Positions 24,098 through 35,374 of a stretch of DNA of 64,000 nt are shown piece after piece. Under the pieces are notes generated by a model. That model did no database searches and was not told where the DNA came from. It saw nothing but the letters and a program-made list of their open reading frames with translations. The stretch lies in the NCBI RefSeq assembly GCF_037392515.1, contig NC_090282.1:58428843-58492842 (forward strand). Reading direction: 5' to 3'. The position numbers were made by a program, and so were the translations under genes. How positions within the stretch are numbered: position 1 is the first letter of the stretch; each line of letters starts with the position of its first letter. Origin of the DNA: Haliotis asinina (taxonomy: Eukaryota > Mollusca > Gastropoda > Lepetellida > Haliotidae).

Positions 24098-24950
24098 CTA
24101 CGCACAGGACCACTCGCTTTGTCTAGCCAGGTCTTCAATGGTAACCATCATGTTTGATGCTGTCTCGGGTGATGCTGGTAGCGAATCCCGTAGGCAATAT
24201 GGTAGATGAGCCGTGTAGACATGACTGCGCAATGTCCGTGAGCGTATCCCACAAAACTTTATCGGACAAAGGGATCCCAAACCATGGGGGTGACTACTCT
24301 GATAACGTGGAGCTCCCTTGTTGGCGATCATCATATTGAGCCTGTCGTTCTCTGTTCTTACTATTCTGGCTGTAGAGGATGCCCTAGCTTTGGGTTATTC
24401 CCGACTGGGTGAGGGACGTCGAACCGGCCTTCTTGGAGAAGCACATCTTTCTCATCTCCGAAACTCTTTGTCTGGTGAATGGCGCTGTTCCTGCCGTCTG
24501 AGGACCGATCGCCTCGGAGAGGAATGCCTTTCCCGTCGTGAGAGCTTCCTTACCGGCGAAATACGTTGGTTTTTAAACGATGAGTTATAATAAACGGCCG
24601 TCTGTCGGAGCAGATATCACTGGCTTGGCCTCCTGGATGATGGACCGGCTGGATGAGATTCATCCCTGTGGCTGGCTGGGATATATATGACGGAGGAAAC
24701 TGGTCTCTTGTCAAGACTCGGGCGTCTCCGCTTTTGGGGTGATAAAGCTGAGGGTTGATGACTCCGCTTCAAAATCTTTTGGATAGCCTTAATCCCTGGT
24801 GGAGAGTCTGTACATGCCTGGGACCGGTGACTCGAGGACCTGGAATCACGTCAGCTGTAGCCACGTGAAGAATGAGTCGTTCCTCCGCTTGACAGGGACT
24901 CTGAGCTCACATCCCCGGCCCAGTATGATGTGGATACATCACAGCTTCGT
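24098..24950 (-). pseudogene. Ser/Arg-rich and C2H2-like remnant
   Basis: Minus-strand sequence downstream of the integrase/PHD segment. It starts with a Ser/Arg/Pro-rich stretch (KRSHQPSALSPQKRRR near 24.75 kb) broken by stops. It ends in a 78-codon open frame (24098-24334) containing LCPIKFCGIRSRTLRSHVYT followed by AHLP, which has C2H2-like spacing. Similar Cys/His segments precede TatD-like domains in some invertebrate multicopy proteins, as I recall. That suggests this belongs to the same composite family as the TatD remnant at 26.5-27.3 kb, with the order changed by rearrangement. Confidence 0.4.
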
Positions 24951-25039
24951 GCACCTCGTCTTTCAGAGGTACGACCATGTCTTTGGAATACCATTTTCTG
25001 AAACAATAGCAAGATTCCACTTTACGATAAATTGTCTCT

Positions 25040-26525
25040 TTCCGCCTGACAGCGATACTTATCCATAGTTTGGGCTATTTTCTTGGTAATCCCTACAGAT
25101 GCTCCGTGAAACCACTGGTCACACTGGTCACAGCCTATCATCAACTTCCCATCATCTGGCTTGTTACAGATGCAATAATTAAGTTGATTGCTTAAGAGCC
25201 AATCCAAGTTGAGATCCTCTGGAGCCTCTAAGGAACTCTTAGTCTTAGATAACCTTCGGATCCAGCTTGGAATTACACGGGCTTGACAAGGCTTAAGGCG
25301 ATCGTGGTGATGTACGGATATTGTCTTCCTTGTCCGGACCTCATAGAGAGTGTTGGAAATCTGTTTAGTTATCAATCTAGGTCCTTTCCAGTATGGAGCT
25401 AACTTCTTACACTTCTCCACAGTGGAGGCAGTGTCCAATTGCAATATATACACCATTTGCTACTCTTTAAACTTTCGGGACAAAATCCTCAAATCATAAT
25501 CCCTCTTCATATGGAGCTAAGTAGTTTGCAATTTTGCACGTGCTAAATGATGCACATCACCAAGAGCTGAGGCAAGCTGATTTTTACATATGTGTCAGGG
25601 TCCAAATATGGAGTTTCCTCCCGAGTATCACTGAAGACTAGCTCTGCAGGTTGATTAATTTCTCTACCTAGCATCAGCATATTGGCGGTGTATCCCGTTT
25701 ACTATTGACAGCAGACCTCAGTGCTCCTGCCAGTTGTGGTAGAAATTTATTCCACCTCGTCTGGTTTCTGTCAGTGTGACAACGAATAGCTTGCAAGAGG
25801 GTGCGATTAAATCTCTCTGCCTGTCCATTTGCAGAGGGTCGATATGGGGTTGTCAGAGTTTTGTGTATTTGAAGTAGAGTACAAAGTTCAGCGAACAATT
25901 TGCTCTCAAAGTTCCTTCCTTGGTCTGTGAATATTTGAAATGGCATCCAAACCGAGGGAACTGTCGACAGCAGCTTTGGCTGTCACTTCATCTGTTTGGG
26001 TAGGCAAAGCTATGTACTCCACCCATTTAGTGAACTGATCAACCATCATAAAGATGTATTGGTTACCTGAACTGGTTTTGGGCAATGGGCCGATGAAATC
26101 CAGATGAACTCTTTCCATGGGTGCTCCTGCATGGAAGTTGATCATTGGTGACCGGGCATGTCGCACTGCTCCTTTGTTTCGGCTACAAGTTGAACATGTG
26201 CTTACATACAATTTGATGTCACGTACCATGCCAGTAAAACTGTGTTTTGACTCGGTAGATAGTTTTTTTTCCATTCCCTGATGACTTGCAGCCGCCACAT
26301 CATGGTTTAGCCTTAGCACTTCTTGCTGTAATGATTTCGGGACCACCAGGAATGCCATGCCTCGTGTTGTCTTTTCATTAATGAGAGGATCAACACGTAA
26401 CAACCCTTGACTATCGATCCGAAATAAAGTTCGGTTCAACCAATAGTGTTTTGATGCAGGACTGGACAGAAAGAGACTTGATTCCCTTGGTTCCACTGCT
26501 GTTTGAATCCATTCGATCATAATGA
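25040..26525 (-). pseudogene. Gypsy-type integrase with C-terminal PHD-like finger
   Basis: An LTR-retrotransposon integrase, which joins element DNA to the host genome. From the minus-strand 5' side: an HHCC zinc-binding region (LNHDVAAASHQG, CSTCSRNK), catalytic core residues in VHLDFIGPLP, IFTDQGRNF and ANGQAERFNRTLLQ (the D,D,E triad), a GPY/F-like module (LAPYWKGPRLI), the HHHDRLKPC segment, and a PHD-like finger (CICNKPDDGKLMIGCDQCDQ, then WFHG). The PHD has lost expected ligands: Cys to Ser after WFHGA, and the last pair reads CQAE. Frameshifts near 25.9 and 25.5-25.67 kb break it into three frames. No protease, RT, RNase H or LTRs are visible here, so this is a pol 3' fragment. Confidence 0.85.
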
Positions 26526-26527
26526 TA

Positions 26528-27304
26528 TTTGTCCTCTGCTGTTCTTCGAAAATGTAAGATTATGGGCTTGTTGGGATTAGCCAATCTAAAGAGGTCTTCT
26601 AACACTTTACCCTGTTGCTCCCAATCCCCAGCGGTAAAGTCAAGGCCTACTTCTCCCAGGGCAACCACATTTGGGGAGGACAGCAGACTCTGAAGTTTCT
26701 CCAGTTGACTGGGCTGTGTGGTGCTCACATTCTTCGGATGTAATCCAATGGCAGTCTTTCAACATGGATGGGAGGGGGGATCTTGAGGCCAAGTTGGAGG
26801 ATCACAAAAGACTTCTCTCAGCAACTCAAAGCTGGATCTATCTTGTAGCTGGGCCGCTTGGTCAAGGGCTTCCTCCAAAGGTGTGGCAGCATCCAAGTGG
26901 AGCCAGCTGCGCATCCTGTCGGGATGGAAGTGAGTGTCAAAACCTCTGGGCACTCCCCTCAGGGATGATGGTTTGGCTCGCTGTTGTACTGCTGGAGGTG
27001 GTGGAGGTATCCTCCGCTTCTCGGACGGCACTGTGGATTGGATGACTGGTACAATCGGAGAGGGACAACTGGCTTGTGACAGGATGTTTTTAAAATTCTT
27101 AAAGTGAATCCTGACCATCTCTGAAGTGATGTTGAGTAATGCGGCTAAAACCCTCCAATGGATCAAACAAGCTGGGCTATCCAAAGGCAGACTGATGGTG
27201 TCCAAGGGGAGGGACCAGTCTTTCAACCGGCATAGCTGTGAAATGTGCTGGATACAACTTCCTCGGAGAGGGATCTTCGGAGGTACGAGGCTATTCCGCA
27301 GCAC
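26528..27304 (-). pseudogene. TatD-like nuclease remnant joined to Gypsy integrase
   Basis: On the minus strand, a leader with LACLIHWRVLAALL-like sequence (SPACLIHWRVLAALL) and a poly-Pro stretch precede GFDTHFHPDRM, whose HxH is the metal-binding signature of the TatD family of metal-dependent DNases. After a frameshift near 26.75 kb the homology continues with ALGEVGLDFTAGDWEQQ (metal-binding Glu) and KPIILHFRR (metal-binding His). The match stops near 26530, before the distal His and Asp ligands. There it runs directly into the integrase-linked sequence. It resembles TATDN2-like proteins that are multicopy in invertebrates. Non-functional as read. Confidence 0.75.
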
Positions 27305-27760
27305 AAACTGGTGGAGGTCTATTCAGGTCGCCCCTGCTCCCAGATAGTAATAAAAATCTTTGCTCTAGACGTTTTCATCCACTTTTAGTATATTCCGTTT
27401 AGTGCAAGGCTGCTACAATGGCTATGTTTTGTCATATTGGATTTACAATGAGTTACTGTTCCATCCTTGACGCCAAAGTTGTTCACGTTTGAGCTACGTT
27501 TGATGCGCACCTAAAATATTTCCATACCTTCTCAGTGCATCTTGATCAGACGGATGTGGTGGTTGACATAAAAATAAATATGTAAGGAATTTGAACATCT
27601 TTCAACATTTTCCGAACATACACCTTTTTAATACAGTAAATATAATTTGACATTAAAGGAAATATGGATAAGATATTAACTGAATATAAAGTGACATTGG
27701 ATATGAAAATAAGTTTCACAAACACCTACATGACCACCAGAGTTACAATCAGCTGTGAAC
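27305..27760. other. No supportable gene
   Basis: Possible 5' extension of the TatD-like remnant for a few tens of bases, then AT-rich DNA with nothing recognised. Confidence 0.4.
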
Positions 27761-27761
27761 A

Positions 27762-27940
27762 TGTACCCGTGAAGATCCAGGTTAGAATAGATTTCCAGTA
27801 ACCAAGGCGACAAACGGGATCAGGTAGTCCGGTGACTTGGATGACGAATGTCATTGTATCCCATTAGCGTAGATGCTCAAGCTGCTGCTTATCGGCTTGT
27901 GTGGCCCAGACTCAATTATGTACAAATTGCGACGGTATAC
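27762..27940 (+). mobile_element. SINE family A fragment, diverged
   Basis: Retains the 5' end (acccgtgaagatccaggtta), the core (gacaaacgggatcaggtagtcc) and gcgtagatgctcaagctg, ending near the tattgcgac block without its (ACTC)n tail. Heavily diverged. Confidence 0.65.
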
Positions 27941-28082
27941 AGGAAACCAACAACTAGTTTTACCGTACAAGTGTACGAATATACTAAGATGAGACAATGC
28001 TGACAGAGAGCTCTCTTTACAACAACGTCCGTCGTAAAACTCCTCCTATATTATAACCGTATGCATATTTGACTTTCAAATA

Positions 28083-28292
28083 TTGACCACACCGGATATG
28101 TCTGAAGAGGTAAACAAAGAACATCATCAGGATCACCATGCAGACATTTCTTGTGAATGTAAAATGACAGCAGAGAGCTGTTTTACAATGGAACACAGAA
28201 CTGAGAAATGGCAGCACATGGTCAAGGGCGTTTATCGCAATACAGGATACTTGTGGCCTGACATGCCCGTGAATCCTCAAGAGACCTTATGA
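28083..28292 (+). CDS. Small open frame of unknown meaning
   Basis: A 69-codon frame opening with a non-ATG codon; first ATG in MSEEVNKEHHQDHHADIS, followed by CECKMTAES. It has a hydrophilic, Cys- and His-containing composition unlike nearby repeats. No domain recognised and no clear splice sites. Could be chance. Confidence 0.15.
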   Translation: MTTPDMSEEVNKEHHQDHHADISCECKMTAESCFTMEHRTEKWQHMVKGVYRNTGYLWPDMPVNPQETL

Positions 28293-28805
28293 AAGAGTTA
28301 GAGAGACACATGCAGTCTGAATCTAAATCCGGTATTCTAATGGGGAAATCATATTATGTGTGTTGCATTTTGTTAAGCTTTGCTTAATAATGATTGTCTG
28401 AACACATTTACGTAGTTGACTGGTGAAGCGGCAAGCTGCCAGACATACGACGCTAGCCCTTCCATTTCATATGCATGCAGACACGGATATCATCTTGTTA
28501 CGGTTATCGATTGAACCATACACGCATAAACAAGATTAGACACTTCCACAATCTTTACCAGATCAACTCAAGCCACTCACAACATATTATTCACTGGATC
28601 AACTGTTCCGCTCTTACCTTCACAGTACAGGTGCTTTGAAGCAGTGAGCGACAAAATATTTCGTCACAAGAAACAAACTCTCATTAAATATTAGTGAATG
28701 AGTTAAGATTTTATGTCACATCGTCAATATTTCAGCCATGCCCAACTAAATCAAAGAGAGATTATAAATAAATTTTGTTTTAATTGCTGAAAAACAAGAT
28801 TGTGA

Positions 28806-29028
28806 CCGAGTGACTTTAGGTTTACGCCTCACTCAGTAATATTGTGGCGGTCTGGAAATAGACGAGTGTGGACCAGACAATCTACTGATCAAAAGCATGA
28901 GCATCGATCTGCACAACAGGGAACCGATGACATTTGTCAACCAAGTCAGCGAGCCTGACCACCCAATCCCGTGAGTCGCCTCTTACGACAAGCATGGGTT
29001 ACTAAATTGTAACCCGGATCTTCACATG
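28806..29028 (-). mobile_element. SINE family A copy, diverged
   Basis: Shares the family blocks gaccagacaatctactgatc, gagcatcgatctgc, gtcaaccaagtcagcgagcc, tgaccacccaatcccg and cgcctcttacgacaagcatg. The end near 29026 and the tail are eroded. Confidence 0.8.
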
Positions 29029-29332
29029 TAGAGAAAAAAAGATTACCACAATGAAAAAAGAAATCAGTTAGATTGTTAGCAAAGAAGGTAACGAACTTAT
29101 TTTACTGGGTCCAATCACAAGCATTTTATTCTGGAGGACATCGCATCAGTGGTTTCTTTCACGGAACCCAACAGCGGAAGCGAAGCATGTCAAACATTTA
29201 TTTGATTCACGTGATCGCATCTACTGTTTAATGGAAAACTGTATGCATTATGATTAACGTGATTTTACTGCTAAATTAAGAAAGCTACACACAATCCCTC
29301 TACTCCCGCCCCTTTTCCCAATCCATTGGAAT

Positions 29333-29560
29333 GTGGAATGGACTTTTTGTACAAAGACATTCCAGAGTTATTTTGTCAAATCAGTTTCAACAATGAAATA
29401 TAATGATGATCTGACGCAATATGTGCCGAAACTGGAAGCTTGTCAATGTCAAAAGAGTCAAATTCAATTATCACAAGTTGTCAAGCGAACCTTATGTCCC
29501 CCAAACAGTTACCTGGCATTTGTCGCTTCATTGCCATCGGATAAGACACGTTCGCAATAA
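29333..29560 (+). CDS. Possible exon, unknown product
   Basis: A 75-codon open frame (MEWTFCTKTFQSYFVKSV, ending SLPSDKTRSQ) whose stop lies 7 bp before a consensus 5' splice site, cag|gtaagc, at about 29563. The adjacency to a donor is suggestive but the frame ends before it. No homology recognised. Confidence 0.2.
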   Translation: MEWTFCTKTFQSYFVKSVSTMKYNDDLTQYVPKLEACQCQKSQIQLSQVVKRTLCPPNSYLAFVASLPSDKTRSQ

Positions 29561-29773
29561 GCAGGTAAGCACTTTATTGTGACGAGCATTTAAATGTGTG
29601 CACAACGAAATCTCATTTGACCGTATAGTCCTGAATTGTTCAAATTAATGAAATCAGGTTGAAGATTTAAAGAATGTGGTATTGCTGTAAATTTTCCCAA
29701 CGATTCTACTGTAGTCGTAATTGAGCAAGCATGGCGTCCTTGAGAACGGGTTTCGAATGATTTTGACAGTTAG

Positions 29774-29985
29774 CGTTGGCTGGTTGTTTAACGCCGCATA
29801 TTCCAACTATGTGAATGCGGTCTTTAAATAATCGATTCTGGACCAGACAATTCTATGATCGATAGCGCTAACATCGATCTACACAAATGGGATACGATGA
29901 CGTGTCAACAAAGTCAGCGCATCTGACCAATCAATCCCGTTACTGGGGTTGCTGAAGACCAATTGTAACGGTTGTTAGGAAGTGC
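29774..29985 (-). mobile_element. SINE family A fragment
   Basis: Contains family blocks taaataatcgattctggacc, aacatcgatctacac and caatcccgtt in order, with gaps in the core. No tail. Confidence 0.7.
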
Positions 29986-30000
29986 CACTGGAATTAACAC

Positions 30001-30270
30001 TTAAAACTTCTGTGTAGGATCATAGAACTCCAGCTCTATGGTAGGATATATGATGGTGTTGCCGTACCATGTTATTATCAGATATTTTTCATACTGACAA
30101 AACCGTCCAGTGCATTCATACACATAAGGGCAAGTGCTGCCCTTATTCTCGAAACGTTCGTAGCCGTAAGAATTCCTAACTTTGGCCGTTGCCAATGTGT
30201 TAAGACTGGGCTTAAGAACTTCGTGCAATAGAACGCTTCGAGAATAGGTAGCCGGATCTTAGGGGAATTA
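30001..30270 (-). CDS. Candidate terminal exon with a Cys motif
   Basis: The minus-strand frame is open from about 30270 to the TAA at 30001. The translation has protein-like composition: VRNSYGYERFENKGSTCPY, then VYECTGRFCQYEKY, then LIITWYGNTIIYP and a terminal FYDPTQKF. Three closely spaced Cys and many aromatics suggest part of a secreted or extracellular domain. I see no confident acceptor or family match, so it may be a real last exon or a relic. Confidence 0.25.
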
Positions 30271-30282
30271 CTGGTTTGTTAT

Positions 30283-30385
30283 TTCACGTCGCACTCCAAA
30301 ATCCAGCTACATATCGGCGGTCTATAAGTAATTTCGTCTGGACCACACAACCCAGTGATTGATATAATACCAGCCTCGATCTATG
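30283..30385 (-). mobile_element. SINE family A 3'-end fragment
   Basis: Matches the family terminal region (ttcacgtcgcact, ccagctacatat, ggcggtctataagtaat, gtctggaccacacaacccag) and stops near the catcgatct block. Confidence 0.6.
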
Positions 30386-30855
30386 GCATGCATCACTGTG
30401 AATACTGAAGTGACAGTTACAATTTATCGCCGAAGATCAGTTATCGCAAAGACCCTGTTTATTTCAGTCATGATCTAAGATTCATAACTAAACATCACCT
30501 TGTCCCAGAATCCAACCATATAATTATATGATATTGGCGATCATACTTTTCATCGGAAACACAAAGCTCGATTTTTGTATTAACCTTTTCAAAATCCCAT
30601 GCTTTTACGAACAACACTCTAATATCATTATCATAATTCATACTAAACATTTTACATAGAGTAAAGAAGCTCTGTGTTCCAGTCTACAGTAATGTCGCAA
30701 CGAAGATTTGGTACTTGCTGTTACCCCTCTTGATACTTGGAATTCAGACAATCAGACAAGGGCTGGACTGCTCTGAGAGGTTAAATTAAAGGCGAGTGGG
30801 TTCAGTCTGATGTACAGATGTTTACACAGATGCACTTTGTGCATCAGTCGTACTG

Positions 30856-31116
30856 ATGGTAACAATGCGTTACAATAGTGTGGAAGATGTTTCCGAACAG
30901 TTATATGCACGAGGATATTTCAAAAATAATTACTTGGCCTCTATACTGGTCGAAGGCTGTCCTATATGCAAAATGATAAGAGTAAAGTGTGACAAGAGAT
31001 ACACTTGCAATTGTATTACAAGGTCAGTGCCTTATGTTATCTGATAACAAGCATGTACATGCGCCGTGGTTGAAATACCAGTTATCCACAATCTCCAAGA
31101 CGCCACATCGTCACGA
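30856..31116 (+). pseudogene. Exon-like segment related to the 52.2-kb duplicated exon
   Basis: From 31037 one frame reads LSDNKHVHAPWLKYQL and runs to agag|ggtaagcac at 31114-31122. This resembles VSDNKRAHERWLKH followed by the donor in the 52.2-kb repeat. An upstream 62-codon frame (30856-31044, with CPICKMIRVKCDKRYTCNC) precedes it in a different phase. Together they look like a diverged, probably broken member of the same unknown gene family. Confidence 0.35.
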
Positions 31117-31149
31117 GAGGGTAAGCACACTCTCCTTTTGACTGAAAAA

Positions 31150-31640
31150 TTAACGAGTGTATTCGACTCAACATTAATCTTTACTTTGTCTACCATAAAA
31201 CGTGTTCTTTACAATGTACCAATTACAACCTTGAAAAAATGTACTGCAGCTTATATAGACAGTCGATTTTGTAGCTCAGACAATAACCACTGTGTTTGAT
31301 TCAACATATCTTTACTTTGTCTGCTATGAAACTAGTATCCTTTACGGTGTTTCATTTTCATCTTTGAAGAAACTATTCCAGCCTACACAGACGGTCGACG
31401 TTTTAGCTTTCACAATAACGACTGTGTTCTATTCGATATATCTTTACTTTGCCATGAAACAAGAAAATGTATTGCAGCCTATATAGACAGTCGGGTTTTT
31501 TATTTTAGCTGAGACAATAACGACTGTGTTCGAATCAACATATCTTTGTTTTGTCTGCCATGAAACAAGTGTCCTTTACAATGTACCATTTACACCCTTG
31601 AAGAAAAGGTATTGCAGCGTACATAGACGGTAGCTGAGAG
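31150..31640. repeat. Tandem array of about 100-135-bp units
   Basis: Four imperfect head-to-tail units start near 31155, 31287, 31421 and 31521. Each has gtgttcgaatcaacatatctt-like sequence, then actttgtctgccatgaaac, then a cagcctatatagacagtcg block. The third unit lacks part of its middle. It starts just after the exon-like donor at 31116, where an intron would be expected. Confidence 0.75.
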
Positions 31641-31785
31641 ATGGTACATGGTTCATGCTGTCATTAGTTCTTGGCAATCTCACATAACGATAACTTTCAG
31701 TTTAAGACTATCTTTATTCTTGTTGCACTTCCGATATGTTAATGACGTCACAAATAGGTGAATTTACAATGTTCCACAGCACTGA

Positions 31786-31958
31786 GTGAGTGAGTGAGTA
31801 TGCTTTTACACCGCTTGTAGCAATATTCCATCAATATCACATAGCGGGGAACACAAGGGCTTCACACATTGTACATGTTGGGAATCGAACCATCATGTAC
31901 AATGATGGCGTGACGAGCGAACTCTTTAACCACTAGGCTACCTTACCACCTCTGCCGT
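31786..31958 (-). mobile_element. SINE family B copy
   Basis: A (GAGT)n tail at 31786-31800, the terminal block agcaatattccatcaatatc, a tRNA-like part with cgtgacgagcga and ctctttaaccactaggctac (A-box region on the minus strand), and a damaged B box (gggaatcgaaccatcatg). A small insertion duplicates the catgtacaatgatg stretch. No clear target duplication. Confidence 0.75.
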
Positions 31959-32224
31959 CTCTACCCTTGTATTGGATATGATGTACACACTGGAAATCGC
32001 CCGGAGTTGGACACAGCACTAAGAAAGATGAGGACTATAATGTTGTGCATATCATGGTTGTACGGATGGTAATACGATGATTATAATAACAAGGTCTTTA
32101 TGTTTTAAGTGTTAACTGAAAACATGCAATGATGTATGACTCCTTGAAAATGTGTTACGAAAACCCATTACGGTTCAGTCCTAAAGAAAAATAAGACATA
32201 TAAACAATGATCTGTGCTCTGTCG

Positions 32225-32385
32225 TTCAAAGCGACCTTATCTCTTAAGGTCAACCTTATATCTAAGATAGCAACCTTAGATCTCTACTAAGGTTCCGTTG
32301 CACGAAACATCCTTAATTAAGATTAACTTTAAGTTAAGGTTGATAACTAAGGTTGGTCCGACCCAACCTTAGCGTCTCTAAAGTT
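32225..32385. repeat. MITE-like element rich in 'aaccttag/ctaaggtt'
   Basis: Many alternating copies of the complementary words aaccttag and ctaaggtt give extensive hairpin potential (for example gcaaccttagatctctacta and the facing aaggtt words). It resembles the reverse complement of 35375-35522. Non-coding. Confidence 0.55.
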
Positions 32386-33056
32386 GGGAAGGGAATATGG
32401 CGGCTGCTTTTATTTTCGACAACGAAACTGAGAGATGTTTGAGGAAGAGAGTGTACAGAAATCGGAATTTCAAAAATAGCATATTAGCATATCGCTGATA
32501 TCAAGTTTTCATGTAACCAATAATGACAATTCTGAAACGTCGCCTATGAACCCAGAATTGATGAGATGTTTTCGAAAATACACTTACACAAACGCCGATG
32601 TGCGCTTGGATAGGATAGTATTGGATAGTGTTTACAAAGTCATGTTTCGATAAGGCCGATATTGAGACGCCTATTACATCACGTATACTTCATAGTCTGC
32701 TGCAAATGCATCATTAAATTCCCCACACATTCTAGAATCAAATTACAAATGGTCTTTGTCACCAATACCGACTGTCTAGATAAAACGAAACGAAAGACAT
32801 TGTGCATGAGAACGAACGCTGTGCTCGAAAGACTGCGCGTTTCAAATGTAAACAGAGAAAAAAAAATCGATTTACGCAGCGTAGCATTTTCGGAAATTTT
32901 CCGACATCCAGCCGTCTAATTATTGCTTACAATGGCTCAATGCGCTTAGATAATTCAGCGGAAGAGTATCGGAGCAAGAAGTAGCAAATTGAAAATAGAT
33001 ACAATGCAATCATTAAATAATTTCATAAATTATTATAGGAAACTGTCAAAGTCCCC

Positions 33057-33087
<31 letters not shown>

Positions 33088-35225
33088 ACACACCCGTGCG
33101 GCGTGACTCCATGCCTGACGCAAAATCACGCAGAACGACAACGGTACTTATCGGCATTTCTGGCTTCTTCCGTCATTTACAATGTAAACGATAAAAACAT
33201 ATAAGAATACACAGATAGTCAGAATAATTCTGATTACTTACATCTCATATTTATGTACAAAAGATCCCCGAATCAAGGAAAGAGTCCTCGCAAAATCTTA
33301 TGTACACTTGTCAGCGAAGCCGCCATTTTGAAAGAAAATAGGCGATTAGGCACATGTTAGGCGATTTCTTTGAGGTGAAGCTCGATTGAACATAAGTACA
33401 CACAATGGCTATATCATTCCGATTGCACTTTCACTATTGTGATGTATATTTTGCGTATCATTCATATATTTTTTCATAAAACTAGTTGCAGTGTCTACAT
33501 ATATCATTGTTCAACATCATATCATATGTGGATATGAGGTATGCGTTTTTATTCTTTGAAAGCCTTTGATTGTTTGAATAACATTTACATGAGAAATTGA
33601 CCCAGTAAGTGTTCTATACCATTTTAAGCCTCTACACAAGTGTTAGAAGATCACACGTAGCCATTACTGCAACATGTGCTTTAGTTCCTGTGATGCACAA
33701 TATTCAGTACGTTGGGACAAATATTGCAGTTTCATATGAACAGGTTAATAAACAGCGAATTTAATTCAACCTTATAAGTAAAACTGATAATATTAATGAA
33801 AATGATTTGTACATCTTATGAAATGTATAGGCACACATATTTAAAGGAATTGTCTTGTTCATTGTATTTGTTTGTGTCGTTTTTATAGAAAAAAATGAAA
33901 ATCGATGGACCAGGTGCGAGTTTGTCAAGAACGTTTTGAAACATATTTTGATGGCAGGATCAAACTCAAACAATATTGGTATGAAAACTGCTTAAAAATA
34001 TATAAACCAGGTCATGTATTAATTTGGCCAAACCTTACGTCCATATTCTAATAGTTCCACACTTAAAAAAACCCGATCTGTTTGTACGTTTCATTGCATA
34101 AGTATGAAGTGAAATAACATGATCGTAAGAAGAAATGTTTATATCCTAAATGAATATTAAATAAATATTCAGGTGTTGTAAAATTTTCATTTACGCTAAA
34201 TTGATGTCTATTTGTTGATACAGGACACTATTTCAATGGTAAAACCATTCGATTTTCGTTTTGTCTAAAGTGTGTAGAAGTATGATATAGAAACCGAGAC
34301 TTGTGACATATTCAGTGGAAATTAGGTGAGATATATACTAATCAGCAAAGCAGTGTCGTCTTTTTCCGTTACAAAAAGCACAAAACCTGCCATGACGTCA
34401 ACTCAAATGTCACATTATTTTCAGTTACGTTGCAATTACGTTTGAAGACACGTCTGTTACTCCGTTAATAGTGATGCAAAATTAATCAAAATACATCTAC
34501 ACAAACCGGAGAATATGGGAATCTAAGTACTAAATTTCGTATGGGATATTGCCACCGAAAACGTTTTCTCACGTAATACATTGGTATATTTTCCTTATAA
34601 ACTGTGAAACTACCATAAGGTATCCGCTCACATTGGGGAACTTTGTATTGAAATAGTTTGGTTCACTATGAACAAAACATAACGAAAATATACTGTCCGT
34701 ATTCACAGCTAATCTCTCTTATGTGATCTGAGTTACAATGACCTGATGTAAAGCATATCGGAGTTATGTCCCCTTATCTCTATACGTGCATCATCTCCCT
34801 GACGACGTTTGACGTCATAGAAGAGAATCCATTTTTGACATATATTACGGGTCATTTTTAATGTTGAGCGTATAATGTTGTGCATTAGCACATAAATCCT
34901 TTTCATATATACTTATGTCGTTCTGACATCAGGGAGTATTTTCTTAACTCACACTTTTCGGAAAGATGACAAATTAAAAAAGTCACAGGAGAGTGCTTTT
35001 ATTGGTGCACGATAAAAAATGGAGGAATTTACTGATTTTTAACGCACACACAAGTTATGGACAACATTTAGCAGTATCTATTTCTCCAACCCCTGATATT
35101 TATAGCAACGGATAGGAAATTAAATATTTTACATTTCTGTGTAATTGTATGGCGGTACGCAGAACCAGGACCACGTTAGCGTAATTCTTGCACAACGTTC
35201 ACTTGTCAAACCTTACAAAAATGCG
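32386..35225. other. AT-rich interval without a supportable gene
   Basis: Open frames are short and motif-free. It contains a (C)n(CA)n tract at about 33054-33092. Nothing else recognised. Confidence 0.45.
33054..33093. repeat. Poly-C followed by (CA)n microsatellite
   Basis: About 19 C residues are followed by about ten CA dinucleotides. The homopolymer length may be inaccurate in the assembly. Confidence 0.9.
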
Positions 35226-35236
35226 CCAGAACACCC

Positions 35237-35285
35237 GCCCCCCCCCCCCCCCCCAAAAAAAAAATAAATAAAAAAAAATAAAAAA

Positions 35286-35336
<51 letters not shown>

Positions 35337-35356
35337 AAAAAAAAAATAAATAAACA
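35237..35356. repeat. Poly-C plus (AAAT)n tract
   Basis: A run of C is followed by an A-rich stretch and a long (AAAT)n microsatellite ending in poly-A. The poly-C/simple-tail pattern repeats the composition seen at 33.05 kb. Confidence 0.9.
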
Positions 35357-35374
35357 AACTCGACATCCACTGGA

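Noticed and set aside
24318-24590. A 90-codon + strand open frame with a signal-peptide-like start
   Set aside because: It is antisense to the Ser/Arg-rich and C2H2-like remnant; the apparent leader is a by-product of that composition.
31786-31958. Possible tRNA genes at the B-box-containing repeats (also 8448-8607)
   Set aside because: No cloverleaf; the tRNA-like parts are continuous with SINE bodies and (ACTC)n tails.
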